Source: Alphaproteobacteria bacterium (GTDB lineage Bacteria; Pseudomonadota; Alphaproteobacteria; Rickettsiales; UBA1997). Taken from it: a stretch of DNA of 64,000 bases. Below the pieces are notes generated by a model. That model worked only from the letters and a program-made list of their open reading frames with translations, did no database searches and was not told the DNA's origin. A program made the position numbers and the translations under genes. Below, piece by piece: positions 37,287 through 46,569 of the stretch. Every line of letters begins with the position of its first letter. Positions within the stretch are counted from its first letter, which is position 1. The DNA lies in contig JAGKWR010000011.1 in assembly GCA_021151765.1 (NCBI GenBank), positions 1 through 64,000 on the forward strand, written 5' to 3'.

Positions 37287-38471
37287 ATGAAAGGCGTTAA
37301 AATTTCCACCATCAATTGCGGTATCAAATACAAAAATCGCGACGATTTACTTTTAGTTGCATTCGACCAACCAGCCAATGTTGCCGGCGTTTTCACGCAA
37401 TCTTCAATGCCTGCCGCTCCAGTAACTTGGTGCAAAAAAAATATCGTTAATGGCAAAGCTGCAGCCTTGATAGTCAACGCTGGAAATGCCAATGCTTTTA
37501 CAGGAAAAATTGGTGAAGAAATCGTCAATAAAACTGTCGATAAAGCTGTTGAAGTTTTGGGTTGTGCACCACAACAAGTTTTCATTTCTTCAACTGGCGT
37601 GATTGGTGAAATCTTAAATGTTGATTTGATCACTGCTGCTTTACCAAAAATGGCGCAAAATTTTGCAAGCGATGATGCGGCTTTCAACCGCGCCGCTCAA
37701 GCGATTATGACTACTGACACTAAACAAAAAATGATCAGTGTTTCTTGCGAAATTGCTGATAAAAAAATATCGATCATCGGCTTCGCCAAAGGTTCGGGAA
37801 TGATCGCTCCGAACATGGCAACTATGCTTGGCTATATTTTCACTGACGCGAATATCTCTTCCGATGCTTTGCAAAAATTACTTCGTGAAGTTACTGAAGA
37901 CAGCTTCAACGCCATCACTGTCGACTCAGATCAATCAACGAATGATACCGTTTTAATGTTTGCGACTGGCGCTGCAGGAAATGTAGAAATTAACGATTCT
38001 GAAAGCATTGAGCTAGCATCTTTCAAAATCGCCTTGAAGCAAGTTGCGCTTGGATTGGCCAAAATGATTGTGGTTGATGGCGAAGGTGCACAAAAATTAA
38101 TCGAGATTGAAGTTGGTGGCGCAACAACAAAATCACAAGCTAAAGAAGTAGCTTTTGCGATTGCTAACTCTCCTTTGGTTAAAACTGCAATTGCTGGTTG
38201 CGATCCAAATTGGGGAAGAATTGTCATGGCGGTTGGTAAATCTTGCCGCGAAACTAGTCCAGAAAAAATCGTCGTAAAAATTGGCGAATATCAATTAACT
38301 AAAGATGGCGGCAAACATCCAGAATACATTGAAAAATTGGTTCACGAATATTTAAAAAATTCGGAAGTGAAAATTTCTGTAGATTTAGGAATAGGATCAG
38401 AAGCGTCAACCGTATGGACTTGCGACCTCAACGAAGAATATATCAAAATTAACAAAGATTATCGCAGCTAA
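37287..38471 (+). CDS. argJ: Bifunctional ornithine acetyltransferase / N-acetylglutamate synthase
   Basis: Transfers acetyl from N-acetylornithine to glutamate. From ATG 37287 it is 394 residues; an upstream GTG at 37275 adds four. The self-cleavage site is in APNMATMLGY (nucleophile Thr179), with VNAGNANAFTG, SSTGVIGE and the C-terminal TCDLNEEYIKINKDYRS. It lies 26 bp after trpA; its TAA overlaps the next ATG (TAATG). Confidence 0.96.
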   Translation: MKGVKISTINCGIKYKNRDDLLLVAFDQPANVAGVFTQSSMPAAPVTWCKKNIVNGKAAALIVNAGNANAFTGKIGEEIVNKTVDKAVEVLGCAPQQVFISSTGVIGEILNVDLITAALPKMAQNFASDDAAFNRAAQAIMTTDTKQKMISVSCEIADKKISIIGFAKGSGMIAPNMATMLGYIFTDANISSDALQKLLREVTEDSFNAITVDSDQSTNDTVLMFATGAAGNVEINDSESIELASFKIALKQVALGLAKMIVVDGEGAQKLIEIEVGGATTKSQAKEVAFAIANSPLVKTAIAGCDPNWGRIVMAVGKSCRETSPEKIVVKIGEYQLTKDGGKHPEYIEKLVHEYLKNSEVKISVDLGIGSEASTVWTCDLNEEYIKINKDYRS

Positions 38472-38839
38472 TGTCAAAACCAGATTTCGAAATTAGATTT
38501 GATAAAGCCAGAATACGCTTAAACACTGCTTTGAAAGAGTTGGAAAATGCAGTGACGGCTAAACATAATTCTGAATCACAACATCATGTTGTGCACGCTC
38601 CAGCCAGCAGTGAAGCCCGTGAACAGCTTTCCGCTTTGCAAGATTTAACTAACGAGATAACTAGATTGCAGCAAAGCGTTACCAACATTGCTCGCGAACG
38701 TGATTTGTTGATTAAAGAAAATCGCAATTTACTCGATAATTTGCACAAAATTCGCAGCGAAGGAATTAAAATCTCACACGAGATCGAGCAAGATTTGGCG
38801 TGGATCGAGACCATTATTAACGGAGAAAGAAATGAGTAA
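38471..38839 (+). CDS. Coiled-coil protein upstream of zapA (DUF4164-like)
   Basis: 122 residues, almost all helical with heptads (RIRLNTALKELENAVTAK, LSALQDLTNEITRLQQSVTNIARERDLLIKENRNLLDNL). A small coiled-coil gene directly before zapA is common in alphaproteobacteria. A role alongside ZapA at the division ring is inference from position. It is coupled to argJ (1-bp overlap) and overlaps zapA by 8 bp. Confidence 0.65.
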   Translation: MSKPDFEIRFDKARIRLNTALKELENAVTAKHNSESQHHVVHAPASSEAREQLSALQDLTNEITRLQQSVTNIARERDLLIKENRNLLDNLHKIRSEGIKISHEIEQDLAWIETIINGERNE

Positions 38840-39137
38840 TATTGAAATCGCCATTGGCAAATCAAAATATCTAATTCCTTGTCATGAATCAGAACAACAA
38901 AACTTGATTGATGCAGCAGCACGTCTTAACGAAAGAGTTAATAAACTATCTTTTAGCTTACGAGGCGTCGATGAAAAAACTTTGCTCGTTATTGCAGCTT
39001 TGTCTGTAGAAATGGGATCAAAAGTCGACCCTGTTAATTCTGAAATCAGCGAACGTGATGTATTTGATGCTGTAAGCGAAAGCATGGAAAATGTCGCTAC
39101 TTATCTTGAAAAATTGATTGGCAAAATCACCAAGTAA
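38832..39137 (+). CDS. zapA: Cell division protein ZapA
   Basis: 101 residues. The N-terminal part (IEIAIGKSKYLIPCHESEQQNLIDAAARLNERVNKL) is the ZapA head, followed by a helical dimerisation stalk. ZapA bundles FtsZ filaments. It is followed by fau with a one-base overlap (TAATG), so there is no space for the 6S RNA gene that often lies between these two genes. Confidence 0.85.
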   Translation: MSNIEIAIGKSKYLIPCHESEQQNLIDAAARLNERVNKLSFSLRGVDEKTLLVIAALSVEMGSKVDPVNSEISERDVFDAVSESMENVATYLEKLIGKITK

Positions 39138-39745
39138 TGGATCTTCTTTCTCAACAAAAACAACAACTCCGTACGTTAATACGCCAAAAAAGATCTGCAT
39201 TAAGCGCATCAGAAGTTATAACAAAATCGCAACTTATAAATCATAACTTCCTCACCAATCTACTAAATAATATACCTCATCAATCACACGATATTTTTTC
39301 ATTGTATCTCGCTTCCTATAACGAAGTGACAACTACTCTGATTTCAAAGCATTTTATCACTAACAATATTAAGTTTTGTTATCCAAAAATTATCGCGCCA
39401 AATCAGCATTTACAGTTTATCGCAGCACAAGAAGGACAAGAATTTGTAGCTAATAATTTATATCCCAAAATCCTCGAACCTAAGCTAGACAAGGCTAGCG
39501 AGGTTGTTATTCCTCAATTTATTATATTACCAATTCTTGGCTTCGATCATCACCGGAATAGACTAGGAATGGGTGGAGGCTTCTTTGATAGAACAATTAA
39601 TCACCTAAAAAATCTCAATCATAAAATAATTACAATAGGTCTGGCATATGAATTTCAAAGGGCCGAGACAAACATACCAGTCGAAAATACCGATCAGAAG
39701 CTTGATTTTATTGTAACGGAAAAAAACATTTTTTCGGCAAACTAA
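39137..39745 (+). CDS. fau: 5-formyltetrahydrofolate cyclo-ligase
   Basis: Converts 5-formyl-THF to 5,10-methenyl-THF. 202 residues; the start KQQLRTLIRQKRSALS carries the Arg/Lys-rich ATP site and GMGGGFFDRTI is the family signature. The zapA-fau linkage is conserved in proteobacteria. It ends the trpB-to-fau run, about 160 bp before hup. Confidence 0.92.
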   Translation: MDLLSQQKQQLRTLIRQKRSALSASEVITKSQLINHNFLTNLLNNIPHQSHDIFSLYLASYNEVTTTLISKHFITNNIKFCYPKIIAPNQHLQFIAAQEGQEFVANNLYPKILEPKLDKASEVVIPQFIILPILGFDHHRNRLGMGGGFFDRTINHLKNLNHKIITIGLAYEFQRAETNIPVENTDQKLDFIVTEKNIFSAN

Positions 39746-39856
39746 CAGTGCGTTAATCTGGAACACCAAAACTTTTTACAAATTAGTAGTTGCTTTCAAA
39801 TTTTCTAAATATAATTTCCGCCGCCGACATTGTTGTGCAGGCAGCTTCCACGCGGC

Positions 39857-39885
39857 TTGACAGCATGTTTAAATTTCTAATTATT
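39857..39885 (+). promoter_or_regulatory. Promoter of hup
   Basis: A consensus TTGACA (39857-39862) is followed after 16-17 bp by AATTAT/ATTATT (39879-39885). Transcription would start about 15 bp before the ATG at 39906. Confidence 0.55.
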
Positions 39886-39905
39886 AATTTAAAAGAGATC
39901 TAACA

Positions 39906-40178
39906 ATGCACAAAACAGATTTAATTAAAGAAATTGCTAACCAAACTGGTCTATCTCAAAAAGATGCTGGCGCTGCTTTGGAAGCTTTCTTGAAAGCTAC
40001 TGCTAAAGCTTTGAAAAAAGGTGATGTAGTTACTTTGATCGGTTTCGGTACTTTTAAAGTAGTTAAAACTGCTGCTAGAAAAGGTCGCAACCCACAAACT
40101 GGTAAAGAAATCCAAATTAAAGCTTCAAAAAGAGTTAAATTCTCTGCTGGTAAAGCTTTGAAAGATTCTGTAAAATAG
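39906..40178 (+). CDS. hup: HU family DNA-binding protein
   Basis: 90 residues: MHKTDLIKEIANQTGLSQKDAGAALEAF helical dimer part, VTLIGFGTFKVVKTAARKGRNPQTGKEIQIKASKRVKFSAGKALKD with the DNA-binding arm RNPxTG. A nucleoid protein that bends DNA. It has its own TTGACA promoter and its own terminator, fitting strong constitutive expression. Confidence 0.97.
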   Translation: MHKTDLIKEIANQTGLSQKDAGAALEAFLKATAKALKKGDVVTLIGFGTFKVVKTAARKGRNPQTGKEIQIKASKRVKFSAGKALKDSVK

Positions 40179-40185
40179 TTTCTCT

Positions 40186-40218
40186 AAACCCTTACGTGAA
40201 TTCGCGTAAGGGTTTTTT
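40186..40218 (+). terminator. Rho-independent terminator after hup
   Basis: An 11-bp stem (AAACCCTTACG / CGTAAGGGTTT) with an 8-nt loop ends in a run of T, starting 8 bp after the hup stop. Confidence 0.92.
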
Positions 40219-40408
40219 GTTGAGGTCAACTCTCTGTAGGCTTCAAAAAAAAATGTTAGTTTTTTTAAAAAATTTTTAAAAAAAGTGTTTAGATTTAAAA
40301 ATTCTTTAAGAAAATAGCTTTCAACAAATTCCCTAAAAAACTTATTTTTTTTAAAACGTAAAAAAATAAATTTTACGTCAAGAATTTTGTTTCCTTATTT
40401 TTTGAAGT

Positions 40409-40484
40409 GGGTGATTAGCTCAGTTGGTAGAGCATCTCCCTTACAAGGAGAGGGTCGGCAGTTCGAGCCTGTCATCACCCACCA
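40409..40484 (+). tRNA. tRNA-Val (UAC)
   Basis: 76 nt. The acceptor stem is GGGTGAT/ATCACCC, the D arm holds AGCTCAGTTGGTAGAGC, and the anticodon loop CTTACAA gives anticodon TAC. The T arm holds GTTCGAGCC and the 3' CCA is encoded. An 8-bp inverted repeat (40356-40378) lies upstream and may belong to the promoter region. Confidence 0.97.
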
Positions 40485-40501
40485 CTTCTTCCCTTTTTTA
40501 A

Positions 40502-40578
40502 GGGGGTGTAGCTCAGTTGGTTAGAGCGCATGCCTGTCACGCATGAGGCCGCGGGTTCAAGTCCCGTCACTCCCGCCA
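40502..40578 (+). tRNA. tRNA-Asp (GUC)
   Basis: 77 nt. The acceptor is GGGGGTG/CACTCCC with one G-U pair, the D arm holds AGCTCAGTTGGTTAGAGC, and the loop CTGTCAC gives anticodon GTC. The T arm is GCGGGTTCAAGTCCCGT and CCA is encoded. It lies 17 bp after tRNA-Val, probably one transcript. Confidence 0.97.
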
Positions 40579-40674
40579 TTCCCATCACCTTTCTAAGGTA
40601 TTCTTTTTATTTATACTTCACGCAACTTCTAGCTTCCAGATGGAATTAGAGAAACTCCTGTTTCGCAAATCAGT

Positions 40675-43383
40675 TTATAACTTAGCAATTAGAATCTTGA
40701 CCTCTTCTAACTTCTCTTGCAGATCCTGAATATAGTCACCTTCTATTTCAACTTTGTTAGATACGGAGTAGGCAATACGACTTACTAAATCAAACATTCT
40801 TTCAGCTCCAATATTTCCTGAAATTCCTTTCAAAGCGTGCATCGCCAACAGAAACTCTTCTTCATTCTTATTTCTAAAAGAATCGTTAATCTTATTAATT
40901 TGATTTTCACAACCTTTAAGAAAAACCTGTAAAAATTCTTTGCGATCATCTTCTCCAAACTGCTCTAACTTTTCCTGATTAATTACTTTCAATTCCGAAC
41001 CACTAACGTCTATTTTGTTAGTCATTTTATGATGCAAAATTTCATCTTCTTTCTTGTGGTGTAAGCTTTTGTAATGCTTATTAGGATTAAGATAAATAAC
41101 GAGTAACTTAATTAACTTTTCTATATCTGAACCTTTTACGAAATAATCGGTCATTCCTACGCGTAAAAAACTCATTAAATCTTCAATTTCACCATCACCA
41201 CTCAAGGCAATAATTGGAATACGTTTTCTATAAGAAATAGCATGTTTAATTTCTAAATTACGAATCTCTTCTGTTGCCTCAACTCCAGAAAGCAAAGGCA
41301 TATTTACATCTGTCACTATTATATCAAAAGACGACTTAGTGACATTATCAATATTTTGCAAACTATCCACATAATGATTTAAAAGCTCTTTACCGTCTCT
41401 AGCTTGAATAACTTCCATTCCTAACTTTTGTAACTTACGGGCAAAAATCGATAAGTTTAATTCTTGATCATCAGCAATAAGAATTTTCTTGGCTTTAATA
41501 TCAGGCAAATACTGCTCCGCATCACCTAAATAATCCATATCATCCACTAAAGTTGGAATAAGCTTAGCAACAGTTCGGTATAAAATGTGTCCAACTATCG
41601 GCTTATTTAAATGATCATTGAAATAATTGTGATCATCTTTCTTTAAATCTTCATATTCCAAAGAAGTGAGCGCAATAATTGGAATTTTTTTGTTAAAAGA
41701 TCGAATATTGCGCGCTGCAATAATGCCATTCATCGCCGGCATTTGTATGTCGGTTAAAACCAGACTGTGATCTTCAACATGATGACGCTCAATTTCAGCA
41801 GCTTCATCACCGTCATGCGCCAACTCGCACAGAATGTCGAGATTTTTTTCGATCATCGATTTCGTGATCAACAAATTAGTTTTTTCATCATCAACAATCA
41901 AAATTTTGAACTTACCCGCATCTTTATTAACAGAAATCAACGGCTTTTTAAGATTTGCCTTCACATCATTTGCAACCGCAGGCAATGCCGAATCCGACTG
42001 CTCAACTGTTTTGATTTTAGTCAATTCCTCCGGTTCTAAAATCGGAAACAACAAACTAAATTTGGTCCATTTCCCCAGTTCAGATTCACAAATAATATCA
42101 CCGCCAAACGCTTTCATATTGCGCTTGCAAAACGCCAAACCCAAGCCGGTTCCTTCCTTCTTGCCAGAAGTATAAAAATCGCCAAATAGCTTAGAAATAT
42201 TTTCCTCAGAAATTCCGGGGCCGGTGTCTGAAACATAAATTGAATTGTAACGATGCGAAATTCCTCTTTCATCTTTAACAATCAAATTTTCTTTAATTCC
42301 AACTTCAACAATAGAATCAGGATATTGCGCCAAGTAGAACAAAGCATTTTTGATCAAGTTAAACAAAATGTACTTACAAGTTGTTTCTTCACCTTTGAAC
42401 AAGAAATCACCATGGAATTCACCAGTTGACAAAGCATCCGAACCAATCTGGGTTTCCAACTTATCAATTGTATTTGCTTGAAAAATCGCCTGACCAAAAT
42501 TAGCAACTACTTTTAACTTCTCAGCTTCAGATTTATAGCCATAAATCAACAAAGCCTCGATGATTATTGATTTCGCCGATAAGCACTCAAAATCTTTTTT
42601 ATCAACTTCTTTGCCGCTTAACTGCTGCAAAGTCATGTTAATAATCTCATTTGCCAAAGAAGTAATTTTCCGAGTCTGTTTCTTAAAACTCAAATTTTCT
42701 TCGTTATCACTTAAAGTCTCAGTTGATAACATTATGGCGTTGATTGGATTGCGTAATTCGTGGGCGATAGATCCGGCGATTGAAGTTAATCTTTGATGCT
42801 GCTTTTGCTGACGAGCCAACCAAGTAGTTCTATTAGTATGAATAAATGCCATACTCGAGAATGTCGCAAATGAGAAGACTAAGAAATAACCAATATAATC
42901 AAAACCTAGTAAGATTTTCAGTAAGTTAGGTTCTGGTGCGTAGATGTAATAACAAACAATCGCCAAAATAGTTGCTATCAAAAGATTTGCCGTAGCAGCA
43001 AACCAGTGAGGAGTATAGATGATCATCGTGATCACACAAAATATTTCCCAGTAAAGATATGAGTGATGGAAATTGTTCATCAACATCAAGAAAGTGCACT
43101 GGAATGGCAGTTCCATCATCACCATGAAATGCCAATAAAATGGAAAATATTTTGTTCTTATTTTGTCAGATAAAAATTCATGAGAATAGGACATCACACA
43201 CAGAAAAGCCAAAAACAGCCTGAAATACAGATTTTCAAACTGCATTGGGAAAAAATATGTGTACAAAATCCACAACGAAATATGAGCAAAAGGCCCTATA
43301 AAAGCAGCGGCAAGAATATTGTATCTTTCAATATTAGTACCTTCATCAAAAGCTTTTTTGATAAAACTTATAACTTTAGACAA
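40675..43383 (-). CDS. Hybrid sensor histidine kinase, CqsS-like membrane sensor, two receivers and Hpt
   Basis: 902 residues. About six membrane helices (22-180) resemble the sensor region of CqsS/LqsS alpha-hydroxyketone receptors (weak, from memory). Then come HisKA with His208 in SIAHELRNPIN, HATPase (NLIKNALFYL, DTGPGI, GTGLGLAFCKR), receiver 1 (ILIVDDE, Asp in VLTDIQMP, about 546), receiver 2 (ILIADDQ, Asp in IVTDVNMP, about 690) and an Hpt domain (His in AMHALKGISGN, about 846). A full phosphorelay is thus in one chain, needing only an output regulator, which is not adjacent. The SDR gene lies 21 bp upstream and is probably co-transcribed. Confidence 0.88.
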   Translation of the reverse strand: MSKVISFIKKAFDEGTNIERYNILAAAFIGPFAHISLWILYTYFFPMQFENLYFRLFLAFLCVMSYSHEFLSDKIRTKYFPFYWHFMVMMELPFQCTFLMLMNNFHHSYLYWEIFCVITMIIYTPHWFAATANLLIATILAIVCYYIYAPEPNLLKILLGFDYIGYFLVFSFATFSSMAFIHTNRTTWLARQQKQHQRLTSIAGSIAHELRNPINAIMLSTETLSDNEENLSFKKQTRKITSLANEIINMTLQQLSGKEVDKKDFECLSAKSIIIEALLIYGYKSEAEKLKVVANFGQAIFQANTIDKLETQIGSDALSTGEFHGDFLFKGEETTCKYILFNLIKNALFYLAQYPDSIVEVGIKENLIVKDERGISHRYNSIYVSDTGPGISEENISKLFGDFYTSGKKEGTGLGLAFCKRNMKAFGGDIICESELGKWTKFSLLFPILEPEELTKIKTVEQSDSALPAVANDVKANLKKPLISVNKDAGKFKILIVDDEKTNLLITKSMIEKNLDILCELAHDGDEAAEIERHHVEDHSLVLTDIQMPAMNGIIAARNIRSFNKKIPIIALTSLEYEDLKKDDHNYFNDHLNKPIVGHILYRTVAKLIPTLVDDMDYLGDAEQYLPDIKAKKILIADDQELNLSIFARKLQKLGMEVIQARDGKELLNHYVDSLQNIDNVTKSSFDIIVTDVNMPLLSGVEATEEIRNLEIKHAISYRKRIPIIALSGDGEIEDLMSFLRVGMTDYFVKGSDIEKLIKLLVIYLNPNKHYKSLHHKKEDEILHHKMTNKIDVSGSELKVINQEKLEQFGEDDRKEFLQVFLKGCENQINKINDSFRNKNEEEFLLAMHALKGISGNIGAERMFDLVSRIAYSVSNKVEIEGDYIQDLQEKLEEVKILIAKL

Positions 43384-43404
43384 ACTTTTCTCCTAACTCT
43401 TAAA

Positions 43405-44589
43405 CTATAAATCGAAATCTTTTTGCACGACAAAATCCATCAGCGCTGTAAAATTATCGTGATCAACTGGCGGACAACTAAAATTGTGTTTCTGCTCCAA
43501 AACTCTGACGTTACTATTATCAAACAGAATCGGCTTCATGGTAATGTAAGGAGTATAAATCATACCTACAGTTTTATAGTAAAGCTGCTCAAGACGATTC
43601 AAATCTTGTGGCATTTCCTCACAATGTTTTACACCTGTAATATTTATCGATTTCAGCATCAAATCTGTATATAATCTGTGAGGAGTTTCATGATTATTTA
43701 CCGCATAATAGGTTTGCTGATTATCTCCCCCAAAACATCCATAATAAACCACTTTAGCTACGTAGTCGGCAGGAACTATGTTAAGTCCACTTTCATCTGA
43801 ATGATAAAATCTCAAATCGACATCTAAATGATCTGCAATACAACTTTCTTTCTTCAAAGTCTTTTTCTTATAGCGATAAAAGAAAGCGCACCATTCGTAG
43901 AAAACATCAATCTTAGAAACACTTCCCATCGGCTTTTCAATTAACCTGCCAGAGATTGTTGAAGGTCGGAAAACTTTCAAATTAAGTTTTTGTTCTTCAC
44001 AGAAATCACGCACCGCAATTTCCGAAATTAGTTTTGTTTTCTCGTAATAATTACGGAAGTCTTGATTCAAATTAATATAATCAACTGGTATTACTCCAGT
44101 AGTCATGCCGCACACATAAGCTGAGCTTACAAATCCAAGATTTTTGACTTGTAATTTTGATACTAAATCCAAAACATTTTTTGTACCACCAACGTTGATT
44201 TTATCTAACTCAGCTCTGACTGCTTCGCCACCTCTGAAATCAGTTAAAGCAGCAATATGAATGAAATAATCAATTTGTTGTGATTTTAAATAAGACAAAT
44301 CTTGATCAGCAATATCCAAACCAACTACATCTAATTTGTAATTGATTGATTTTACATTACTTGCGAACCACGAATAAACTTTTTTCTGATCAAAAGAATC
44401 ATCATCCAAGTAATCTGTGAGCTCTTCTTGTAAGATTTTTTCAATTCGAGATTTGAGGTTATCGCTAGCAGAATCTCTTCCGAAAAGAATAAGTTTAATT
44501 TGATCTAAGTTGTTTTTGTTATTTTTTATAATCTCCAAAACGAGATTTCTTCCCAACAAACCAGTAATACCAGTAATAGCAATAAGCAT
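43405..44589 (-). CDS. Thioester-reductase-like SDR (NAD-binding) protein
   Basis: 394 residues. The N-terminal Rossmann motif is AITGITGLLGRNLV; IHIAALTDFRGG, VSSAYVCG and the catalytic YYEKTK (Tyr-x-x-x-Lys) make it an extended SDR. The N(V/I)GGTKNVLDL and FRPSTISG segments resemble thioester-reductase and fatty-acyl reductase domains (NAD_binding_4). A reduction of an acyl thioester or a sugar-nucleotide conversion is possible. Being first in a two-gene unit with the sensor kinase, it may make or modify the sensed molecule; that is inference. Confidence 0.7.
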   Translation of the reverse strand: MLIAITGITGLLGRNLVLEIIKNNKNNLDQIKLILFGRDSASDNLKSRIEKILQEELTDYLDDDSFDQKKVYSWFASNVKSINYKLDVVGLDIADQDLSYLKSQQIDYFIHIAALTDFRGGEAVRAELDKINVGGTKNVLDLVSKLQVKNLGFVSSAYVCGMTTGVIPVDYINLNQDFRNYYEKTKLISEIAVRDFCEEQKLNLKVFRPSTISGRLIEKPMGSVSKIDVFYEWCAFFYRYKKKTLKKESCIADHLDVDLRFYHSDESGLNIVPADYVAKVVYYGCFGGDNQQTYYAVNNHETPHRLYTDLMLKSINITGVKHCEEMPQDLNRLEQLYYKTVGMIYTPYITMKPILFDNSNVRVLEQKHNFSCPPVDHDNFTALMDFVVQKDFDL

Positions 44590-44594
44590 AATGA

Positions 44595-45005
44595 ATGTAT
44601 TTATTTATTTTTGATTTTTCTTGGTTCATACGTAACAGAACCTTAAAACAAAAAGCCTCGACCAAAAATAAATTGCCAACATCAAAAAATATTCGTCTCA
44701 AAAAAATACTCGCTGCTGGAGATTTTTTTACAGTTCTTACTCGTAAAAATTGCCTTTATGTCAGAAATCCTTCACAAATAAATTCATTACCAGCTCAAGA
44801 AATTTTATCCTTTCAGAACATCTCCTACGATTTTGAGATGATTCTGTTGGTATCGAATTACCAATCACAAAACATTGAGTTAAACTGCAAAACGGCACAA
44901 TATCAGTTAAGTCATAAGTTGGGAAAGGCAGCAAACTTAATTTTGGAATTCTCTTACTTGAAGAGCCGCCATAGCAAGCTATTTTGGCGTGTTGTCCAAA
45001 CATAA
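44595..45005 (+). other. Region without a recognisable gene; weak ORF
   Basis: The 520 bp between the SDR start and the selO stop hold two overlapping open frames: 136 residues on plus (44595-45005) and 97 on minus (45054-44761). Neither has a recognisable motif, domain or ribosome site. The plus frame is Leu/Lys/Asn/Ser rich and could be a hypothetical gene or a decayed one. I cannot choose between them. Confidence 0.25.
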
Positions 45006-45109
45006 ATGGCTTCGGAGGTTTTTTATTGATAATCTCAAATATCTTCTCACCCAAATATTAAAGCTGAAAACTGTCGTACAAAAAATTTGCGAAAATTATT
45101 TAAAACAAC

Positions 45110-46543
45110 CTAAGTCCCACAAAACGTCTCCAAGACCTTCTCCTCTTCCTTCGGTGGATTCTGATAAGGAATTTTATCTTCGCTTTCTTGGTAAACATTT
45201 TGCAAAGCACTTAATAACTCTTGAAAGCTTGACAAATCGCCATTTTCAGCATCCGCCAGCGCTTTGTTTACTTGATGATTTCGCGGAATAATCACCGGAT
45301 TATTTTTTCGCATTAAGTCTTTTGAAGACTCGATTGTTTGATTTTTTTGACGACGCGATTGCCATTGCTGTTGCCATTTTGCTAGTTGCGGTTGCGCAAA
45401 AGCTTTGTCGGCGAGCAAATCGCGGAAAAAATTGGTGTAATCAATTTTATTGCTTTGCATCAACTCAAGCAGCACTGCAATCATTTTATCATCACCCTCT
45501 TCTGCCTTTGAAATTCCTAGCTTCGCCAGCATCATGGTTAAATATTTTTGCTGATAAATTACGCGAAAATTATCGATTTCTTCTTCAGCAATTTCACGCG
45601 CTTCATCAACATTATCGGACAAAAACGGCAATAAAGTTTCAGCCAACCGCGCCAAATTCCATTGCGCTACAATCGGTTGATTTTCAAAGGCGTAGCGCCC
45701 GTAATAATCAATCGAGCTGAAAACTTTTTGCGCTTCATATTCATCGATAAAAGCACACGGGCCGTAATCAATTGTTTCGCCGCAAAGCAGCATATTATCT
45801 GTGTTCATCACGCCATGAACAAAACCAACACGCAACCAATTAACTAACAAATCTGCTTGGCGATTGATCACCATTTTCAACATTTGTCGCGCTTTATCTT
45901 GTCGATTTAGCAACTCGGGAAAATGACGCTGAATTGTGTAATCAAGCAACGCGGCAACTTCTTTTTTACCGTGCAAAGCTGCTGCTAATTGAAAAGTCCC
46001 GACACGAATGTGCGAAGAAGCAACGCGAGCGAGAACGGCGCCCGGCAACAAATTTTCGCGATAAACCACCTCGCCAGTTGCAACCACGGCCAAGCTGCGC
46101 GTTGTTGGAATTTGCAATTGATGCATCGCTTCTGAAATCAAATATTCTCGCAACATCGGCGCCAAAGCAGCGCGACCATCACCACGGCGCGAATAAGGCG
46201 TTTGACCCGATCCTTTCAATTGAATATCACAACGCTGATTATTTGGCGTCAAATGCTCGCCAAGCAAAATGGCACGACCATCACCCAAAATCACAAAATT
46301 GCCGAATTGATGACCAGCGTAAGCCAAAGCCAGCGTCTCGCAATTTGGCTGCAAAACATTGCCACAAAAAATTTGCGCCAATTGTTGTTGCGACAAATTT
46401 GCAGCATTAATTGCCAAATCTTGCGCTAAATTGTGATTAAAAATTATCATCTGCGGGTCAGCAACTTGCGCCGGCGCAACTTTGCTGAAAAAGACTTCCG
46501 GCAATTTGGTGTAGCTATTTTCGAAATTTAAAAGACGTAACAT
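45110..46543 (-). CDS. selO: Protein adenylyltransferase SelO (YdiU)
   Basis: 477 residues of the pseudokinase-fold AMPylator SelO. YAGHQFGNFVILGDGRAILLGE, IQLKGSGQTPYSRRGDGRAAL, EAMHQLQIPTTRSLAVV and GFVHGVMNTDNM (active-site region) are clear. The C-terminus FCGT keeps the Cys that corresponds to selenocysteine in animal SelO. It AMPylates redox proteins under oxidative stress in characterised members. It is followed upstream by a large palindrome and the bufferin locus. Confidence 0.95.
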   Translation of the reverse strand: MLRLLNFENSYTKLPEVFFSKVAPAQVADPQMIIFNHNLAQDLAINAANLSQQQLAQIFCGNVLQPNCETLALAYAGHQFGNFVILGDGRAILLGEHLTPNNQRCDIQLKGSGQTPYSRRGDGRAALAPMLREYLISEAMHQLQIPTTRSLAVVATGEVVYRENLLPGAVLARVASSHIRVGTFQLAAALHGKKEVAALLDYTIQRHFPELLNRQDKARQMLKMVINRQADLLVNWLRVGFVHGVMNTDNMLLCGETIDYGPCAFIDEYEAQKVFSSIDYYGRYAFENQPIVAQWNLARLAETLLPFLSDNVDEAREIAEEEIDNFRVIYQQKYLTMMLAKLGISKAEEGDDKMIAVLLELMQSNKIDYTNFFRDLLADKAFAQPQLAKWQQQWQSRRQKNQTIESSKDLMRKNNPVIIPRNHQVNKALADAENGDLSSFQELLSALQNVYQESEDKIPYQNPPKEEEKVLETFCGT

Positions 46544-46569
46544 CGGCGGTTTTATTATTGATTTATCTA

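Noticed and set aside
37271..37687. Minus-strand frame of 138 residues in argJ
   Set aside because: Shadow of argJ, whose catalytic motif and length are complete.
39130..39140. 6S RNA between zapA and fau
   Set aside because: The two genes overlap by one base, leaving no room for it.
40240..40400. Poly-A/T stretches between hup and tRNA-Val as an origin-like AT-rich region
   Set aside because: No DnaA boxes or iterons are visible; it is a simple AT-rich spacer upstream of tRNA genes.
45934..46410. 158-residue plus-strand frame inside selO
   Set aside because: Antisense shadow, very rich in Arg, His and Ala; selO is intact on the other strand.
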